Assembly (NCBI GenBank): GCA_001766655.1
Contig: MJCC01000004.1
Span: 331,377-395,376, forward strand
Direction: 5' to 3'
Source: Phytomonas francai
Lineage: Eukaryota; Euglenozoa; Kinetoplastea; Trypanosomatida; Trypanosomatidae
Length of the DNA stretch: 64,000 nucleotides
Shown in pieces: positions 11,201 through 20,511 of this stretch. The position numbers and the translations under genes were made by a program. Under the pieces are notes generated by a model. That model saw nothing but the letters and a program-made list of their open reading frames with translations, had not been told where the DNA came from and searched no databases. Position 1 is the stretch's first letter. Each line of letters starts with the position of its first letter.

Positions 11201-11258
11201 GTACGCAAAGATGGCTGAGTCTGGCAAAGTTGATGCAGAGGGTGGCTATGACCCGTAG
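8253..11258 (+). CDS. Pentatricopeptide repeat (PPR) protein, mitochondrial
   Basis: The product has 1001 residues. The N-terminus (MMRRCAVALQRRVAGLF) is Arg-rich, amphipathic and lacks acidic residues, as in kinetoplastid mitochondrial presequences. From about residue 300 to the end the protein is built of tandem 35-residue helical hairpins of PPR type, such as 'DVGIYNEMLKWYALMG', 'NIYLYNTLIGIWGDL', 'VTYHQVMNTYAKSGEVEKM' and 'DEFTYCVMINAYGRAK'. I count well over ten. PPR proteins bind single-stranded RNA. In kinetoplastids many are subunits of the mitoribosome or of mRNA polyadenylation and editing complexes, but I cannot assign this one to a named member. It is the last gene of the left + array; a - gene follows convergently. 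ATG 8253 or 8256 both fit. Confidence 0.92.
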   Translation: MMRRCAVALQRRVAGLFASSAVCYRTNSFRPFTEKDEDDLVRVVKTKPHHVLKHVRQQVWRSRKREIHFRNTVTQLMIILQEFLRKQMIDPAHASQIIEGVLEECVTYSQHDMAHLLFRAFLRFRKYGCIISVDAIRHLFESYKTTNSAELMLQLAQEMKSDIALRPLCAAAYLFANDEAAADALREGLSLLELPKEDSLALVAGYDHLGKTEKLFEILDSLKESVREPAEKAQIYAALLRVFHRRNDDASFTRVLQAASESKAPLDNATFTVVLRRKLRGVASAEEIESVEAELKENGYVADITGNSIIISAYARLIRYGDHGNDELMLSKVDMLLSSIESRLKEGDPDMDINAAHIKSIIRGYGAAGRPEGIKNAWSKLQFKGLTDDVGIYNEMLKWYALMGSVKDVLALKEEMEREGVRTDSTTYTWILRALGRFYPRHVEEIAKELETRRVRPNIYLYNTLIGIWGDLQQLDRVDSLLDEMKKREESGTLQFTPITFAVLIRVYAKDVVRSEELYAEAKRRNLADHPHVQTTMLHVYATNALVSKDNSKLEKLLAGIPSWSIDVYNVLLNMYGRQKNREKFDEVLEKLQNDTVSMNDVTFGTLITAFARWGDSAKVDQTVALVRAHHGEVSATFYSVLASSLSRMGQAGGVNEAWEDLIASRLFPGTAVYNQFLTLYSRQADLGRMQGVLDGMMAQVPPNPITATTVLDLLGKSGQVAEMEALFEDMKTHTDTQPTAVTYHQVMNTYAKSGEVEKMEKVHAEYLEKGFKDSAVTNNILLDGYGRARDLVQMEEVFQKRQSDAIPLDEFTYCVMINAYGRAKAEKGVIRLFGEVSESTNASALSKRVIWSCVDAFCRCGNTEYMEKAIQLLQSANADNKLLPSDNIRLISYYCRAGLMDKVEELERELAGRAETLSYRALNTMARGYARAGRFDKTVEILHQLRDRNLVPDASTTLHLSGAFLKAGLHEQAKQIIEWRRQYAKMAESGKVDAEGGYDP

Positions 11259-12362
11259 GGGTGTTTGTCGACTCTTAGGACTTAGGATTGTGCACGTTCT
11301 ACAAAGTTTAGTGAGCGCCATGTTGCTGCGCCAAGGCTAAGCGCTAGTAAGGCGATTCTTATCGTATATTTTCTCTTCTCGTGATGCCGCGAATTTATTG
11401 AAAATCAGTTCGCGCCCGTGCTCGAGTTCGGGGGGAAGGGAGGGATTCCTTTTTCTGTTGTTAGATTAATTAATTACGAGATGGAAGCTGGCGACAGCGT
11501 GTATGATGGAAAAAGGTTTTTCTCAGGTACAATTTTTTACGCTACGTGAATTTTAATTGATTCTGTATTTTTCAACGCCAAAACTTTTCTTTCCCTTTCA
11601 TTCCAACATAAAAAATGAAGAAAATAATAAAGGGGTCGCGCTTCCCTTCTGCTAAAACCGTTTTCACCCCGGAAAGAGCGTGTTTTCCATCCGGTGGGAC
11701 CCCCGTTCTAGCGCGGGAAAGCGCCCCTGGGCACTCGTTGAGGGGCATAAAATTCAGGCATTCGTCCTACTGACTCCCTATCGGGACGCCAAGATCCCCA
11801 ACAGGTTGATAAGGCACGGCAGGAAATATTTGCGGCCAATCTGTTTCTGCTGATTTGCAGAAATATGGTACCACTAGTTAAAGGGGAAAGGGAAACATAT
11901 ATTAAATATGCCCTCTCGGCGCGTGGGTAGGGGCCATACACACATACGGAACGGTGTGATGGGATGGGGGGCCTGGCGCCTCTACCAAGCAGTCAAGACT
12001 CCAAAATGAAGGTGCCACGCTCTCCTTTAGGGGCGGACTCTTCATCATTTTTATCGGATTTTTTTTTTTAGAGGGAAAAAAAGTAAAAAGAAGAAGTATT
12101 ATTCGTCATGGCACAAAGAAATGAAGTGATCTCTTTTGCCCATTTTTTACTTGCACACTCACTGAGTTTTTGAAATATCACAGCTAAGCAAGCGGTGCTG
12201 GAATGCGAAGCATAACGTTGTAATCTACAAACTGAACCAAACACAGGAACGTTTATAACAGCAGCAACAGTGAGAAAAAGGTATTGACATAAAGAACGCA
12301 AATTAAATAACAATTGTGTCTTTGTAGCTCACAGCTTTTTTGTGCGCGAACTGGTGGAGGAC
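11259..12362. other. Convergent strand-switch region
   Basis: The + array ends at 11258 and the - array ends (3' side) at 12363, so this 1.1 kb is where two polycistrons meet, the usual Pol II termination zone. It holds both 3' UTRs. A GC-richer island at about 11640-11830 contains a perfect 6-bp hairpin (GCCCCT...AGGGGC, about 11725-11748) and other short inverted repeats, but I recognise no tRNA, snRNA or rRNA. The - strand frame at 11708-11941 opens with GTG and is not called. Confidence 0.6.
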
Positions 12363-13859
12363 CTATTCAAGGTTTAACAGCACAACTAAATCCCTTAGGG
12401 GTATCTGCCGCGCAGCAGCAAGCGAGGCGTGCATGCGCTGCGCGAGCTCTAACAAATCAAAAGTTGACCCTCCTGCGCCGGCGTCAGCGTGCAGCGCACC
12501 ACTATCCCCCATTGCCCCTTCGTCGTCGTCGGAGCCCGCAGGATGGTGATGGAGTGGTAGTGCAGCCATGGTGTCGAGCAGGATGCCGTCTGAGCGCGGC
12601 AACCGCCGCTGCTGGATCCTTACGCTCTCTGCGGGAAACAAAGTCGTCGCCATTCGTCGAACAAAGTCGGGCGGCGCGGCGGCATTCACCTCCGTCTGTG
12701 AGGGGGGGGTATCGCACCCTATGGCCTTGCCAGGGGCGCCGGCTTTGGGCACTCGCGGGCTCCCCGCGCCTTGCGTTTCTTGCAGGGTTGAAGGCTTAAT
12801 GGCCAGGGGCAGTACAGCACCGAAGCCCCCCGGTGGTAGGGAGAGCGGCGTCATGCGACTCAATGGAGGTAAAGGGAGCAAAGACGGCGATGGCATTCCG
12901 CAGATTGGTATTGGGGCAGTGGTGGGCGCCAAAGAGGGTGTGCACTGCGACTTAAAGGAGCCGCTTGGGGATGACGTGGTCTGGTCGCAGGCGGTTGCGT
13001 TTGTATGTACGGTTGGTGAGACTATAAGAGCTCCCAGGGCAGCTTGGGTGCATTCAAATACCTTTCCCTGCGTCATAGCCTTATCTTTTCCTGGCGAAGG
13101 ACTTCTTTCTGCGGAATCCAGCCCCATGGGTGTGGGAGACGGTTGAGTGCTTTGCTTCCTTTGCGTGAGGAGTTGTGTGCGCGCAAGGGCATTGGTGGTG
13201 ACAATGATACGAATAAGATCCGCAATGCACCATCGTTGTGTGCGAGGGTATTCCATATCAAGCTTGGGGAACTCCTTCTTGCTGCTATGGATGGTAATGA
13301 GGAACTGCTTTGCATTGGTGGTCCCCACAGCGGCATTTTCGGTGTTTGAGCCCGCTTCCTCCGCGTTCTGGGGTACACTATCCCCGTTAAAGCCCTTGCC
13401 CTCAACGCCTTGTAGCAGATGCTGCGGCACATACCGTCGAATATTGTTTACTCGGAGATAGGTGTATATGATGCGCACCAACGTGTTTAACGCTTCAAGC
13501 TGATTGCAGCTAAACGGAACGGAGTTTTCGAAGTTCGCATCGCGATAGTCCACCAACTCCCATTGCTCTATTACAACATCGTCGTAAGTTACCGTTAGGT
13601 AAAGTGGGCCTGCAAAAGTCGGGCTTTCTGCCTCCCAAGGACCCTCGGAAAACGCTTTTTTAGCCAAAGCAGACCACTGATCCTCAGCCTCAGTGAAAGG
13701 ACCCAAATCAAACATGCGAAGACCACCAAAGTCAAAGGAAACAAGACTGTCGGCGCTGAAAGAAAGGGCATTGTATTCTTCTTGGCGCCCATTGCGGATG
13801 AGGCGCAAAAAATTCACCAGCAAAGGGGTGCTATCGACAGTAGTTTTGTGTTCTTCCAT
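12363..13859 (-). CDS. Candidate ATG13-like HORMA-domain protein
   Basis: The product has 498 residues and starts at ATG 13859. The first 245 residues look folded. They include 'LYLTVTYDDVVIEQWELVDY' (about 86-105), then a helix 'LEALNTLVRIIYTYLRVNNIRRYVP' (121-145, partial quote), then 'FLITIHSSKKEF' leading to another strand-helix unit. The order of a Trp-containing strand, a 'LVRxIYTxLR' helix and further strands resembles the HORMA domain of autophagy factor ATG13. The remaining half is Pro/Ser/Thr-rich and disordered, as in ATG13 tails, ending in a short amphipathic helix. If correct it would regulate the ATG1 kinase. No motif is unique, so this is an inference; an unrelated kinetoplastid protein is possible. 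Confidence 0.45.
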   Translation of the reverse strand: MEEHKTTVDSTPLLVNFLRLIRNGRQEEYNALSFSADSLVSFDFGGLRMFDLGPFTEAEDQWSALAKKAFSEGPWEAESPTFAGPLYLTVTYDDVVIEQWELVDYRDANFENSVPFSCNQLEALNTLVRIIYTYLRVNNIRRYVPQHLLQGVEGKGFNGDSVPQNAEEAGSNTENAAVGTTNAKQFLITIHSSKKEFPKLDMEYPRTQRWCIADLIRIIVTTNALARTQLLTQRKQSTQPSPTPMGLDSAERSPSPGKDKAMTQGKVFECTQAALGALIVSPTVHTNATACDQTTSSPSGSFKSQCTPSLAPTTAPIPICGMPSPSLLPLPPLSRMTPLSLPPGGFGAVLPLAIKPSTLQETQGAGSPRVPKAGAPGKAIGCDTPPSQTEVNAAAPPDFVRRMATTLFPAESVRIQQRRLPRSDGILLDTMAALPLHHHPAGSDDDEGAMGDSGALHADAGAGGSTFDLLELAQRMHASLAAARQIPLRDLVVLLNLE

Positions 13860-14903
13860 CTATAGAACGAAAGAAGTTCGAAGCACAAAAATGTAAAAAG
13901 ACGAAATCATCCAAAATATGAACGTCAGGGACAACCCACAGGCGCATTAAAATTTAAGACACTGAGACGCGCGTCTAAAATACTAAATCAGAGACAAGGG
14001 TTTTGGGGGAGGGAAAAAAACAAACCAGGTCCTTTGTTAATTACGTATCAAAAATTTTACATGAGTTCCCATGTATACCTGGTGGCTATGACATTCTTTT
14101 TCTTCCTTTACTGAGCCCAATAAAAAATCTGTACTTCTTGGAATAGTGCGGCACGGGACACTGAGCAGTAATGCGTTGCAGTTGGTACCACGCTGCAAAC
14201 CCCACCATGCAGAGATGTGGATGGCAAATCTTTGTACCCTCTACGGAGACGCTAATACCATGGGCGAGTCTTACCCGCACGGCGCCAGGCAGACGTCCGC
14301 TGGAGTAATCAATTTCGCTACATCCTTATCAAGAAGACTCGGTGCAAATCACCATCGACCCTTCCTTGGAAACCTTTTACGTGCAGTTGGTTGCTCCAAT
14401 ATAGCTTAGATACACACAGTATTATATGTTGATTCAGTAGTAGTAAAATTAGATCCTAATGAAGAATATTAAGTGAAGCATTTCCTTAGGAAAAAGTTGT
14501 GTAAAGAATATTAAGTAGGCTAGGCTAATAAAGTTGATAGATATGGGGGAAAAGCGTAATAGGTTCAAAAAGTAAAGAATACAGTTGGTTGTTTAAGGCA
14601 ACAGACAAATTCCCATGTGCAGTGATTCTCAAAGTAAATTTAAAAAAAAAGAGTACGTACTAATGATTGAAAACAAATCGTTGTTGCTCACATAAGTAAC
14701 ATTCTAAGCGGGCATAAGGGGGGAAAAGCTACCTACACTAAGTCTAGAAATGAGAAGCAAACTAACAAAAACCTACATGACGTCAAGTTATAAATATATT
14801 CCTACGTGCCTCCACTTGCACAATATACTTTTATAATTTTCGGAAAGAAAATACTACAGTACTGTGACCAGCCCCCTAAACCCTACTTTAAGTGAAGAAG
14901 CAA
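13860..14903. other. Long intergenic region with a coding-like island
   Basis: Mostly AT-rich sequence lies between two - genes. A GC-richer island at about 14086-14400 is reported separately as possible coding or decayed coding sequence. The rest (14410-14880) shows no ORF. Confidence 0.5.
14086..14325 (-). pseudogene. Possible small gene or decayed coding segment
   Basis: On the strand of the surrounding array, a frame from a stop at about 14328 runs to a stop at 14086. It reads protein-like text, including 'SSGRLPGAVRVRLAHGIS' and 'PVPHYSKKYRFFIGLSKGRK'. It lacks an ATG at its head; the first internal ATG is at 14208. Just upstream an ATG (about 14331) sits one base out of frame ('ATG T AGC GAA'). 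Base composition is coding-like against AT-rich flanks. This may be a small gene with a frame error, a pseudogene or an RNA gene. I do not recognise the product. Confidence 0.25.
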
Positions 14904-16355
14904 CTAGTTCCAGTTGCGTACAATCTTTCCATCCCAGTTCAACCGGTCACCCTTCTGCATGGTGTAGTATCGATGCGTCTTCCATCGACGCCACGGACTA
15001 CCAGCTTTACCCCAGTGCGGGTTTGCAGACCAAAACCTCTCGATGCGTTCGTGTAGCAGCGGCTCAAAATGACGAATAAGTCCCTGCACAGGCCACGCGG
15101 CAGCTGTGCCAAGAGCGCAAATGGAGCGACCCTCAATTTGCTTCGATACGTCCCACATGGTGTAAATATCCTCCTTTTTAGCGTTACCACTCACAAAACG
15201 CCTCATCATTTTCTCGAGCCAAGGGGCGCCCTCGCGACATGGTGTGCACTGCCCGCAAGATTCGTGCTGGTAGAACTGTGAAAGCCGTTCAATTGCATCG
15301 ATGACATCCGTGGACTTGTCCATGACTATCACCGCCGCCGTCCCGAGACCAGTTTGGTATCCCTTCAAATCGTCAAAGTCCATTAAAGCCTTGTCACAGA
15401 TGTGTTTAGGAATGAGTGGGCACGAAGAGCCGCCTGGGATAACGCACAATAAATTATCCCACCCACCCCGGACCCCTCCCGCGTGCCGCTCGATCAAGTC
15501 CCGCAGCGGAATACTCATCTCCTCCTCAACGGTACAGCGTCGGTTGACGTGCCCAGAAATGCAGAACAGCTTCACCCCCGCGTTATTCTTGCGCCCGAAG
15601 GACGCAAACCACCCCGGGCCCCGGCGCAGAATAGTGGGAGAGACGGACACCGTCTCGCAATTCGTGACGGTCGTCGGACAGCCGTAGAGCCCAACGTTGG
15701 CCGGGAAGGGTGGCTTCAGTCGTGGCTTGCCCGGGCCACCCTCGAGGCTCATAATCATAGCGGTCTCCTCCCCGCAAATATATGCACCTGCACCGCAGTA
15801 AGTGTAAAGGTCAAAGTCCCAGCCGCTGCCGCACGCATTCTTACCCAGATAACCTTTCGCATAAGCTTCGTGAATCGCTTTATCTACTGCACGGTACTCG
15901 TTGTAGAACTCTCCACGAATATAAATGTACCCGTACCGAGCCCGCATCGCAAAACCAGCAATGAGGGACCCCTCCACAAGCTTATGCGGTTCATGCCGCA
16001 TAATCTCGCGGTCCTTACATGTACCTGGCTCCGACTCATCACAATTTATAACAATATAACTTGGTCGATCGTCCGGCTTTTTTTGGGGCATAAAAGACCA
16101 TTTTAAGCCGGATGGAAAGCCGGCACCGCCGCGGCCCCGGAGGCCGCTCGCTTTGATTTCGTTGATAATCCAATCATGACCTTTGAGGATGAGATCTCTG
16201 GTCCGATACCAGTCACCGCGCCTTTCCGCTGCCTCAATATCTGTTCCAAAATCATTGTAAAGGTTTGTGAAGATGCGATCCTGATCCTTCAACCCACCGT
16301 GTACGCGCTCCAGGAGCACACCACTGCGCGAGAGAAACCCTCCCACCCTAAGCAT
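14904..16355 (-). CDS. NDUFV1: NADH:ubiquinone oxidoreductase 51 kDa subunit (NDUFV1/NuoF)
   Basis: This is the flavoprotein of mitochondrial complex I that accepts electrons from NADH through FMN and passes them to an Fe-S cluster. The 483 residues cover the whole family. They show the NADH-binding glycine loop '[16 protein letters not shown]' (71-86), the FMN site '[14 protein letters not shown]' (104-117), '[11 protein letters not shown]' (143-153) and '[13 protein letters not shown]' (188-200). The 4Fe-4S ligands are 'CGQCTPC' (367-373) plus C413. A short Arg-containing N-terminus fits mitochondrial import. All catalytic and cluster residues are present, so it should be functional. The start at ATG 16355 gives the expected N-terminal length. 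Confidence 0.97.
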   Translation of the reverse strand: MLRVGGFLSRSGVLLERVHGGLKDQDRIFTNLYNDFGTDIEAAERRGDWYRTRDLILKGHDWIINEIKASGLRGRGGAGFPSGLKWSFMPQKKPDDRPSYIVINCDESEPGTCKDREIMRHEPHKLVEGSLIAGFAMRARYGYIYIRGEFYNEYRAVDKAIHEAYAKGYLGKNACGSGWDFDLYTYCGAGAYICGEETAMIMSLEGGPGKPRLKPPFPANVGLYGCPTTVTNCETVSVSPTILRRGPGWFASFGRKNNAGVKLFCISGHVNRRCTVEEEMSIPLRDLIERHAGGVRGGWDNLLCVIPGGSSCPLIPKHICDKALMDFDDLKGYQTGLGTAAVIVMDKSTDVIDAIERLSQFYQHESCGQCTPCREGAPWLEKMMRRFVSGNAKKEDIYTMWDVSKQIEGRSICALGTAAAWPVQGLIRHFEPLLHERIERFWSANPHWGKAGSPWRRWKTHRYYTMQKGDRLNWDGKIVRNWN

Positions 16356-17584
16356 TCGTCAACACGCTAAAATTTATTTTCCTAAATGATATATTAGCGA
16401 ACCTACTAACTAGAAAACAGGCACACAGTGTTTGTATCGTAGCCTCAGCGATAATAATAATAATGCTATGAAAACCTTGTAACTTTGCCTTCGGCTTCTT
16501 ACCCGGATGTGTCTCTACAACTACTTCATAGAGAAATTCACGTCATAACGCATGAAAATAAAAGAGAAAAGAAACAAGAAAGCAACCAACACGATATACA
16601 AGGCCAATCACCAGAAACATGAACAAAAAAGGTGTTTATAGAATCAAGAGCCATTGAGAAAATATACGTGTATAGATATTTTCGAAGCAAAGATGAACTG
16701 AAAAGTCACCTGGATGGAAGGAAACTATTTATGTTTCCATAAATTACAAGAACTATAATATCAGCAAAAATTAGCGGCGATCTAAAGGCACACACAAAAT
16801 AGCAATAGAAACAAAACACAGAATACTCTCTTACTTTAAAATGGAAAATGGAAAAGTTTCAGACAACGTATCTCATCCAAAAGAAAAAATAACACAACTC
16901 CAGAATTTAGTTCACTTCTGATAGGTAAATCGTATCCGTGAAGGAAACACACGCAACTGCTGCAGCACCCTTTCAAAGGAGGGGCAATAAACATGTTTTC
17001 CATAGAACAAAACGCATTTGAATAGCTTTTGAAACCCAACATTTTAAAATTTGCAAAGTTTTAGAAGCATACCTTTACACTGAGATAAACCACTCTTAGT
17101 CAATAAAATATTAGATTGAAAAATAACAAGCACACACCTTGCAAATCTTTTGTCAGAAATACTAAAAAAGGCTCTCATTTTTCGGCGGCCGTTACAACAG
17201 GTGCTCTGGATTATATAGTAAACACGCACACGAACGCCAAGGGAGAACAAGCACTGGCAATTTTTATCCTGTGATGGGTTGCGTAGCACTACCCTTCTGG
17301 CAGCATCTGTCGAATGCACAACCTCGAAAACATTTGATACGGCCCACCCAAGTTTCCATTGGTTGGGGGCAGCTACAACAGCTTTTCTCAGACTATATAT
17401 ATATGGGTATGTATGGTGCTTTCAATTGAAATTTTGTTACAAGTGTTAAATAACGAGTTACGCCTTTTCGTTTTATTTTTAATTACTTCTCCGAACCATT
17501 TCTCCGGAAGAAGACATTTTATTCTTGCAGAGTTTCGTGGATGCAGTTTAAATCAAGCGCCTAGAAATACATCGTCGGTGTACA
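16356..17584. other. Long intergenic region, one coding-like island
   Basis: AT-rich DNA between - genes. The segment at about 17150-17400 is GC-richer and on the - strand reads a stop-free, protein-like frame without ATG; it is listed separately. The rest shows only short AT-rich frames with no support. Confidence 0.5.
17154..17420 (-). other. Coding-like island without ATG start
   Basis: The - strand frame is open from about 17420 to 17044. Its GC-richer upstream half reads plausible protein text ('SLRKAVVAAPNQWKLGWAV', 'HSTDAARRVVLRNPSQDKN') and fades into AT-rich sequence. There is no ATG in the first half, and one GTG at 17319. It may be a decayed gene, a small gene with a sequencing error, or chance. 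No product is recognised. Confidence 0.18.
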
Positions 17585-17893
17585 TTACTTTACAATATCC
17601 CACACCAAGGGTATCGTGCGGCAAAGAGGGCATCGACTAATCTGCTGAGCATCATTCACACATAGCACGTTGTCGCAGCACCATAGTCTAACAAAGCATC
17701 CTTCTGGGGGACTTTCCAAGCAAACAGCGCATATATCCTCGTCCATGGAGTCCAAAGAAACGGGAAAGGATGAATTTTCCATGTTTCGTGTACTATTAAT
17801 TATACCGTCATCATGATCGGTATTGTTCGCATTCCCTAGAACTTGGTTAGCAGTCTCATGGGCATCGGAAAGAGGAATGACCTGATCTTCCAT
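17585..17893 (-). CDS. Small RING-like zinc-finger protein
   Basis: About 102 residues from ATG 17893. The frame extends further upstream to 18022, but on the - strand a T-rich tract followed by the first AG near 17940 places the mRNA 5' end downstream of that. The C-terminal half has 'DICAVCLESPPEGCF', 'LWCCDNVLCV' and 'RCPLCRTIP'. These are paired cysteines spaced like a C3HC4 RING with the central His replaced or absent. Such domains usually recruit E2 ubiquitin-conjugating enzymes, though degenerate ones may only bind proteins. The N-terminal half is acidic and polar. It resembles the C-terminal RING of IAP or MUL1-type E3s in position, but no other domain is present. Confidence 0.65.
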   Translation of the reverse strand: MEDQVIPLSDAHETANQVLGNANNTDHDDGIINSTRNMENSSFPVSLDSMDEDICAVCLESPPEGCFVRLWCCDNVLCVNDAQQISRCPLCRTIPLVWDIVK

Positions 17894-18415
17894 ATTCTGT
17901 GATTTGGGATTGAGACCTCTGTATATATATCTCCACGACTGTATGACGTAGGGAGAAAAGATGTAAATGAATTTACTATTTAATATTAAGTAAAAAAGAC
18001 TCGGAAAAAAAAAGTAGTGCAATAATTATGTAGGTGGACAATAGAAGATGCGGATATATATACAAGCTTCAATACTAAAAGCTCATGGTACATTTTACTT
18101 TTGCTGTTCACCTTCATTATGTCTGAGATTCAGAGCTTCTTCGGATTTTAATTAGTTCTGAGTTAAGCTGGAGCAAAGGACAAAAAGAAAAAATCCTTTA
18201 CGGCCTCCGATTCAATTTCAAGAAGAAACCTGTGAAGTTTTAAACGCTTATGTATTATAATAAAATCAAACAGGTTATTCAGTTACGGATTTCCGTCGTT
18301 CTCAAATCAATGTGGCAATAGCCCCCCCCCCCCCCCCCAAATGAAGAAGAGCAACCGCACCAATTGTTGAAGTCAAGGCATTCTTCAAGGATGGGAAGGA
18401 TTGCAATGCCTCCAT
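17894..18415. other. Intergenic region with C17 homopolymer
   Basis: No gene is seen. The region contains the pyrimidine (on the - strand) T tract near 18006 and AG near 17940 of the downstream RING-like gene. It also has a run of 17 C (18322-18338) that is a G run in the sense transcript, inside the 3' UTR of the TRM11-like gene. Confidence 0.6.
18322..18338. repeat. Poly-C homopolymer (17 nt)
   Basis: An uninterrupted C17 is preceded by a single G. On the transcribed - strand it is a G17 run. It is one of several long C runs in this window. Confidence 0.95.
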
Positions 18416-20290
18416 TCATCTATGGTCCGTCGTATCCGTCTGGACACGGGCCTGGGAAACGTGAGCAGAAGCCTTTGCATTTTCTTTGTGAGAAGCCTCC
18501 TGTTTTTCTTTCCGGATGCGAATGTTTTTCTCACGGTTGGCAACAATCATTTCCTGCGATATCAGCTTAACCCTTTTAGGATGGTGGGCCTTGCAGCCAT
18601 CTTCTTCGCAGCATCGCATCGGCTGCTGCTGCTGGCCACCGTCAACCCCCGTGGGACTTTCCCCCGGGGCCGTTTGCAGAGCCACCGGAGCTTCTAAAAT
18701 CGGCCCCTTCTCCGAATGAAAACGTCTGGAGGCCTGACGCTTACGGAAGACCTTGGCGCGGTAGTGCGTGTAGTCCGCATTATCCGGGAGAGAGGTGAGG
18801 TCCATCAGCTGCCGGAGGTCGTCCGCGATTTTGAGCGGCCCGCACGCCTCGCGCGTCGGGCGGGCCGTTGGCATCGGGGCTATTTTGCGCATGAGAACTA
18901 ATCGGCGCACCACTTTTAGCGAAAGGCGCTGTGGGAGGTCGTACTCGAGCTCGAGGCAGGGATGCCTTGGGAGCTCCTCGCGGGTGTAGTGATCGGTGGT
19001 TGGGAACCAGAACGCCAGGCGACCCCCCACCCGCAAATGCTCAGCGGCAAACATCACGAGATCAAGCGCTACTTCGTGGGTGCTATAGGATGCTACTAGG
19101 AATTTCGTTGATCCGCTTTTTGAGTCGTTTGGATCCTCGGAAGATGGTGCGGCGTGGTCCATCTTCTCGATTCGTCTCCGTGGCTCTCGAAGGCCGTAAG
19201 GGGGGTCAGTCAGAATCGCGTCAAAAATTTCAATCCCGCGAAAGCAACACCTCCAGTTCGAGAAATTCATGCGCACGCATTCAGGCGGGCGTAGTCCGTA
19301 GAGTCTGAAGTTCGATTTCATGGACGGCAGGACGCGATCCTCGGCCGACAGGACGGCTAACTCGTCCTCCGAGTAGGCGCTCAGTGCGAGTTGGCGTTGC
19401 TGCCGCATTTGTAGGCTCGAGGAGACCTTTTGGCTGCCGCTCCGCATCGCGCGGCCGTCGGCGTCCATGCCGATCGTGTGGGCCCCACAATGCGCCGCCG
19501 AAACGAGTAAGCTGCCCGTTCCGCAGAAAGGATCACAAACGTAGTGAGCCGTCTGAATACCGCAAAGATTCGCCATCGCAATGGCCTCTTCGGGGGGCAT
19601 GGAGGTCGTACCGATGTACGGTCGCTTCTTGAGATCGTACCTTCCGAGCATCTGGCATCGGTTCGATTCACACAGCTGGACGGCGTGAAAGGCACGTTGG
19701 ACTGGGCCATCGGACTTCCATTGGCCCTGCGATTTAGGGGGCGCGTCCGAAACGGAATGCTGGATCATGATAAAAAAACGATGCGCTGGCGATTTCCAAT
19801 CGATAATACCCGGTGTTCCGTTTTCTTTGGACCGTCGGCTAATGAAAAAGTCCGCAATTTTCTTTTTTTCCTCCATACTATACTTTTTACCAATAGTCTC
19901 CACTTCATACCAAAAGCTTCCCTGGGAGAATCGGTCCTCGTTTTCGCCAAGAAGAACAGTTGGCGCTGCTTCCGTGTTGGAAACCCTACACGTGCGATCT
20001 AGGTGCCATTGGATGAGGGCCTCTAGGCTTGGCGCACCCTGCAGAAGCACATAGATTCCCTGCAGAAGAATGCATCGGCTGGCAATCTGTCTCATCCGTT
20101 TTGCAATTTCATCGCTTCCATCGTCAGGACTATCAAAAACACAAAATACATTACTGTCATCACTCTGGAGCCAATCAAAATCGTCAACGACTGTCATATC
20201 GATATGCAGCGTGCGTGCTACCGCGATAAACTCTACCGAACGAATCTTCGCGAGTGAAGGAGAAGATGCAAAAACTGCAATAAACCTCAT
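18416..20290 (-). CDS. TRM11: tRNA (guanine-N2) methyltransferase, TRM11-like
   Basis: This enzyme methylates guanosine 10 of tRNA using S-adenosylmethionine, as the catalytic partner of TRM112. About 624 residues run from the ATG at 20290; the open frame 8 codons longer begins with TTG and was rejected. Motif I is 'VCDPFCGTGSLLVSA' (about 251-265) with the following acidic loop 'GMDADGRAM'. The catalytic motif IV is 'LTDPPYGLREPRRR', the (D/N)PPY signature of N2-guanine and N6-adenine enzymes. The N-terminus 'MRFIAVFASS' aligns with the start of eukaryotic Trm11. A long basic, disordered C-terminal tail (about 540-624) exceeds the usual 430-460 residue family length. Confidence 0.88.
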   Translation of the reverse strand: MRFIAVFASSPSLAKIRSVEFIAVARTLHIDMTVVDDFDWLQSDDSNVFCVFDSPDDGSDEIAKRMRQIASRCILLQGIYVLLQGAPSLEALIQWHLDRTCRVSNTEAAPTVLLGENEDRFSQGSFWYEVETIGKKYSMEEKKKIADFFISRRSKENGTPGIIDWKSPAHRFFIMIQHSVSDAPPKSQGQWKSDGPVQRAFHAVQLCESNRCQMLGRYDLKKRPYIGTTSMPPEEAIAMANLCGIQTAHYVCDPFCGTGSLLVSAAHCGAHTIGMDADGRAMRSGSQKVSSSLQMRQQRQLALSAYSEDELAVLSAEDRVLPSMKSNFRLYGLRPPECVRMNFSNWRCCFRGIEIFDAILTDPPYGLREPRRRIEKMDHAAPSSEDPNDSKSGSTKFLVASYSTHEVALDLVMFAAEHLRVGGRLAFWFPTTDHYTREELPRHPCLELEYDLPQRLSLKVVRRLVLMRKIAPMPTARPTREACGPLKIADDLRQLMDLTSLPDNADYTHYRAKVFRKRQASRRFHSEKGPILEAPVALQTAPGESPTGVDGGQQQQPMRCCEEDGCKAHHPKRVKLISQEMIVANREKNIRIRKEKQEASHKENAKASAHVSQARVQTDTTDHR

Positions 20291-20511
20291 CCATAAGAAT
20301 GATACGCTATCCAAGGGTAAATATGTATATTATGCCTTTTGAATGAAATAAAAGTCTGAGACGGTTCAAAATATCACAACCTAAATAGGGGAAAAAGGAA
20401 GAGTAATTACACCGTCAAGTCTAGTCTATCGCTAGATAAGATGATACTACAGGCAAAAGAGCTTTCTTCTTTGATTTCATTTAGAAGGGAAAAAAACGAT
20501 GATTCTGTGAC

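Noticed and set aside
11708..11941. 77-codon - frame in the convergent strand switch
   Set aside because: It opens with GTG, has no recognisable motif, and lies in a termination zone.
17894..18022. N-terminal extension of the RING-like protein
   Set aside because: The upstream ATG-like part precedes the inferred splice acceptor near 17940 and codes for AT-rich, unlikely sequence.
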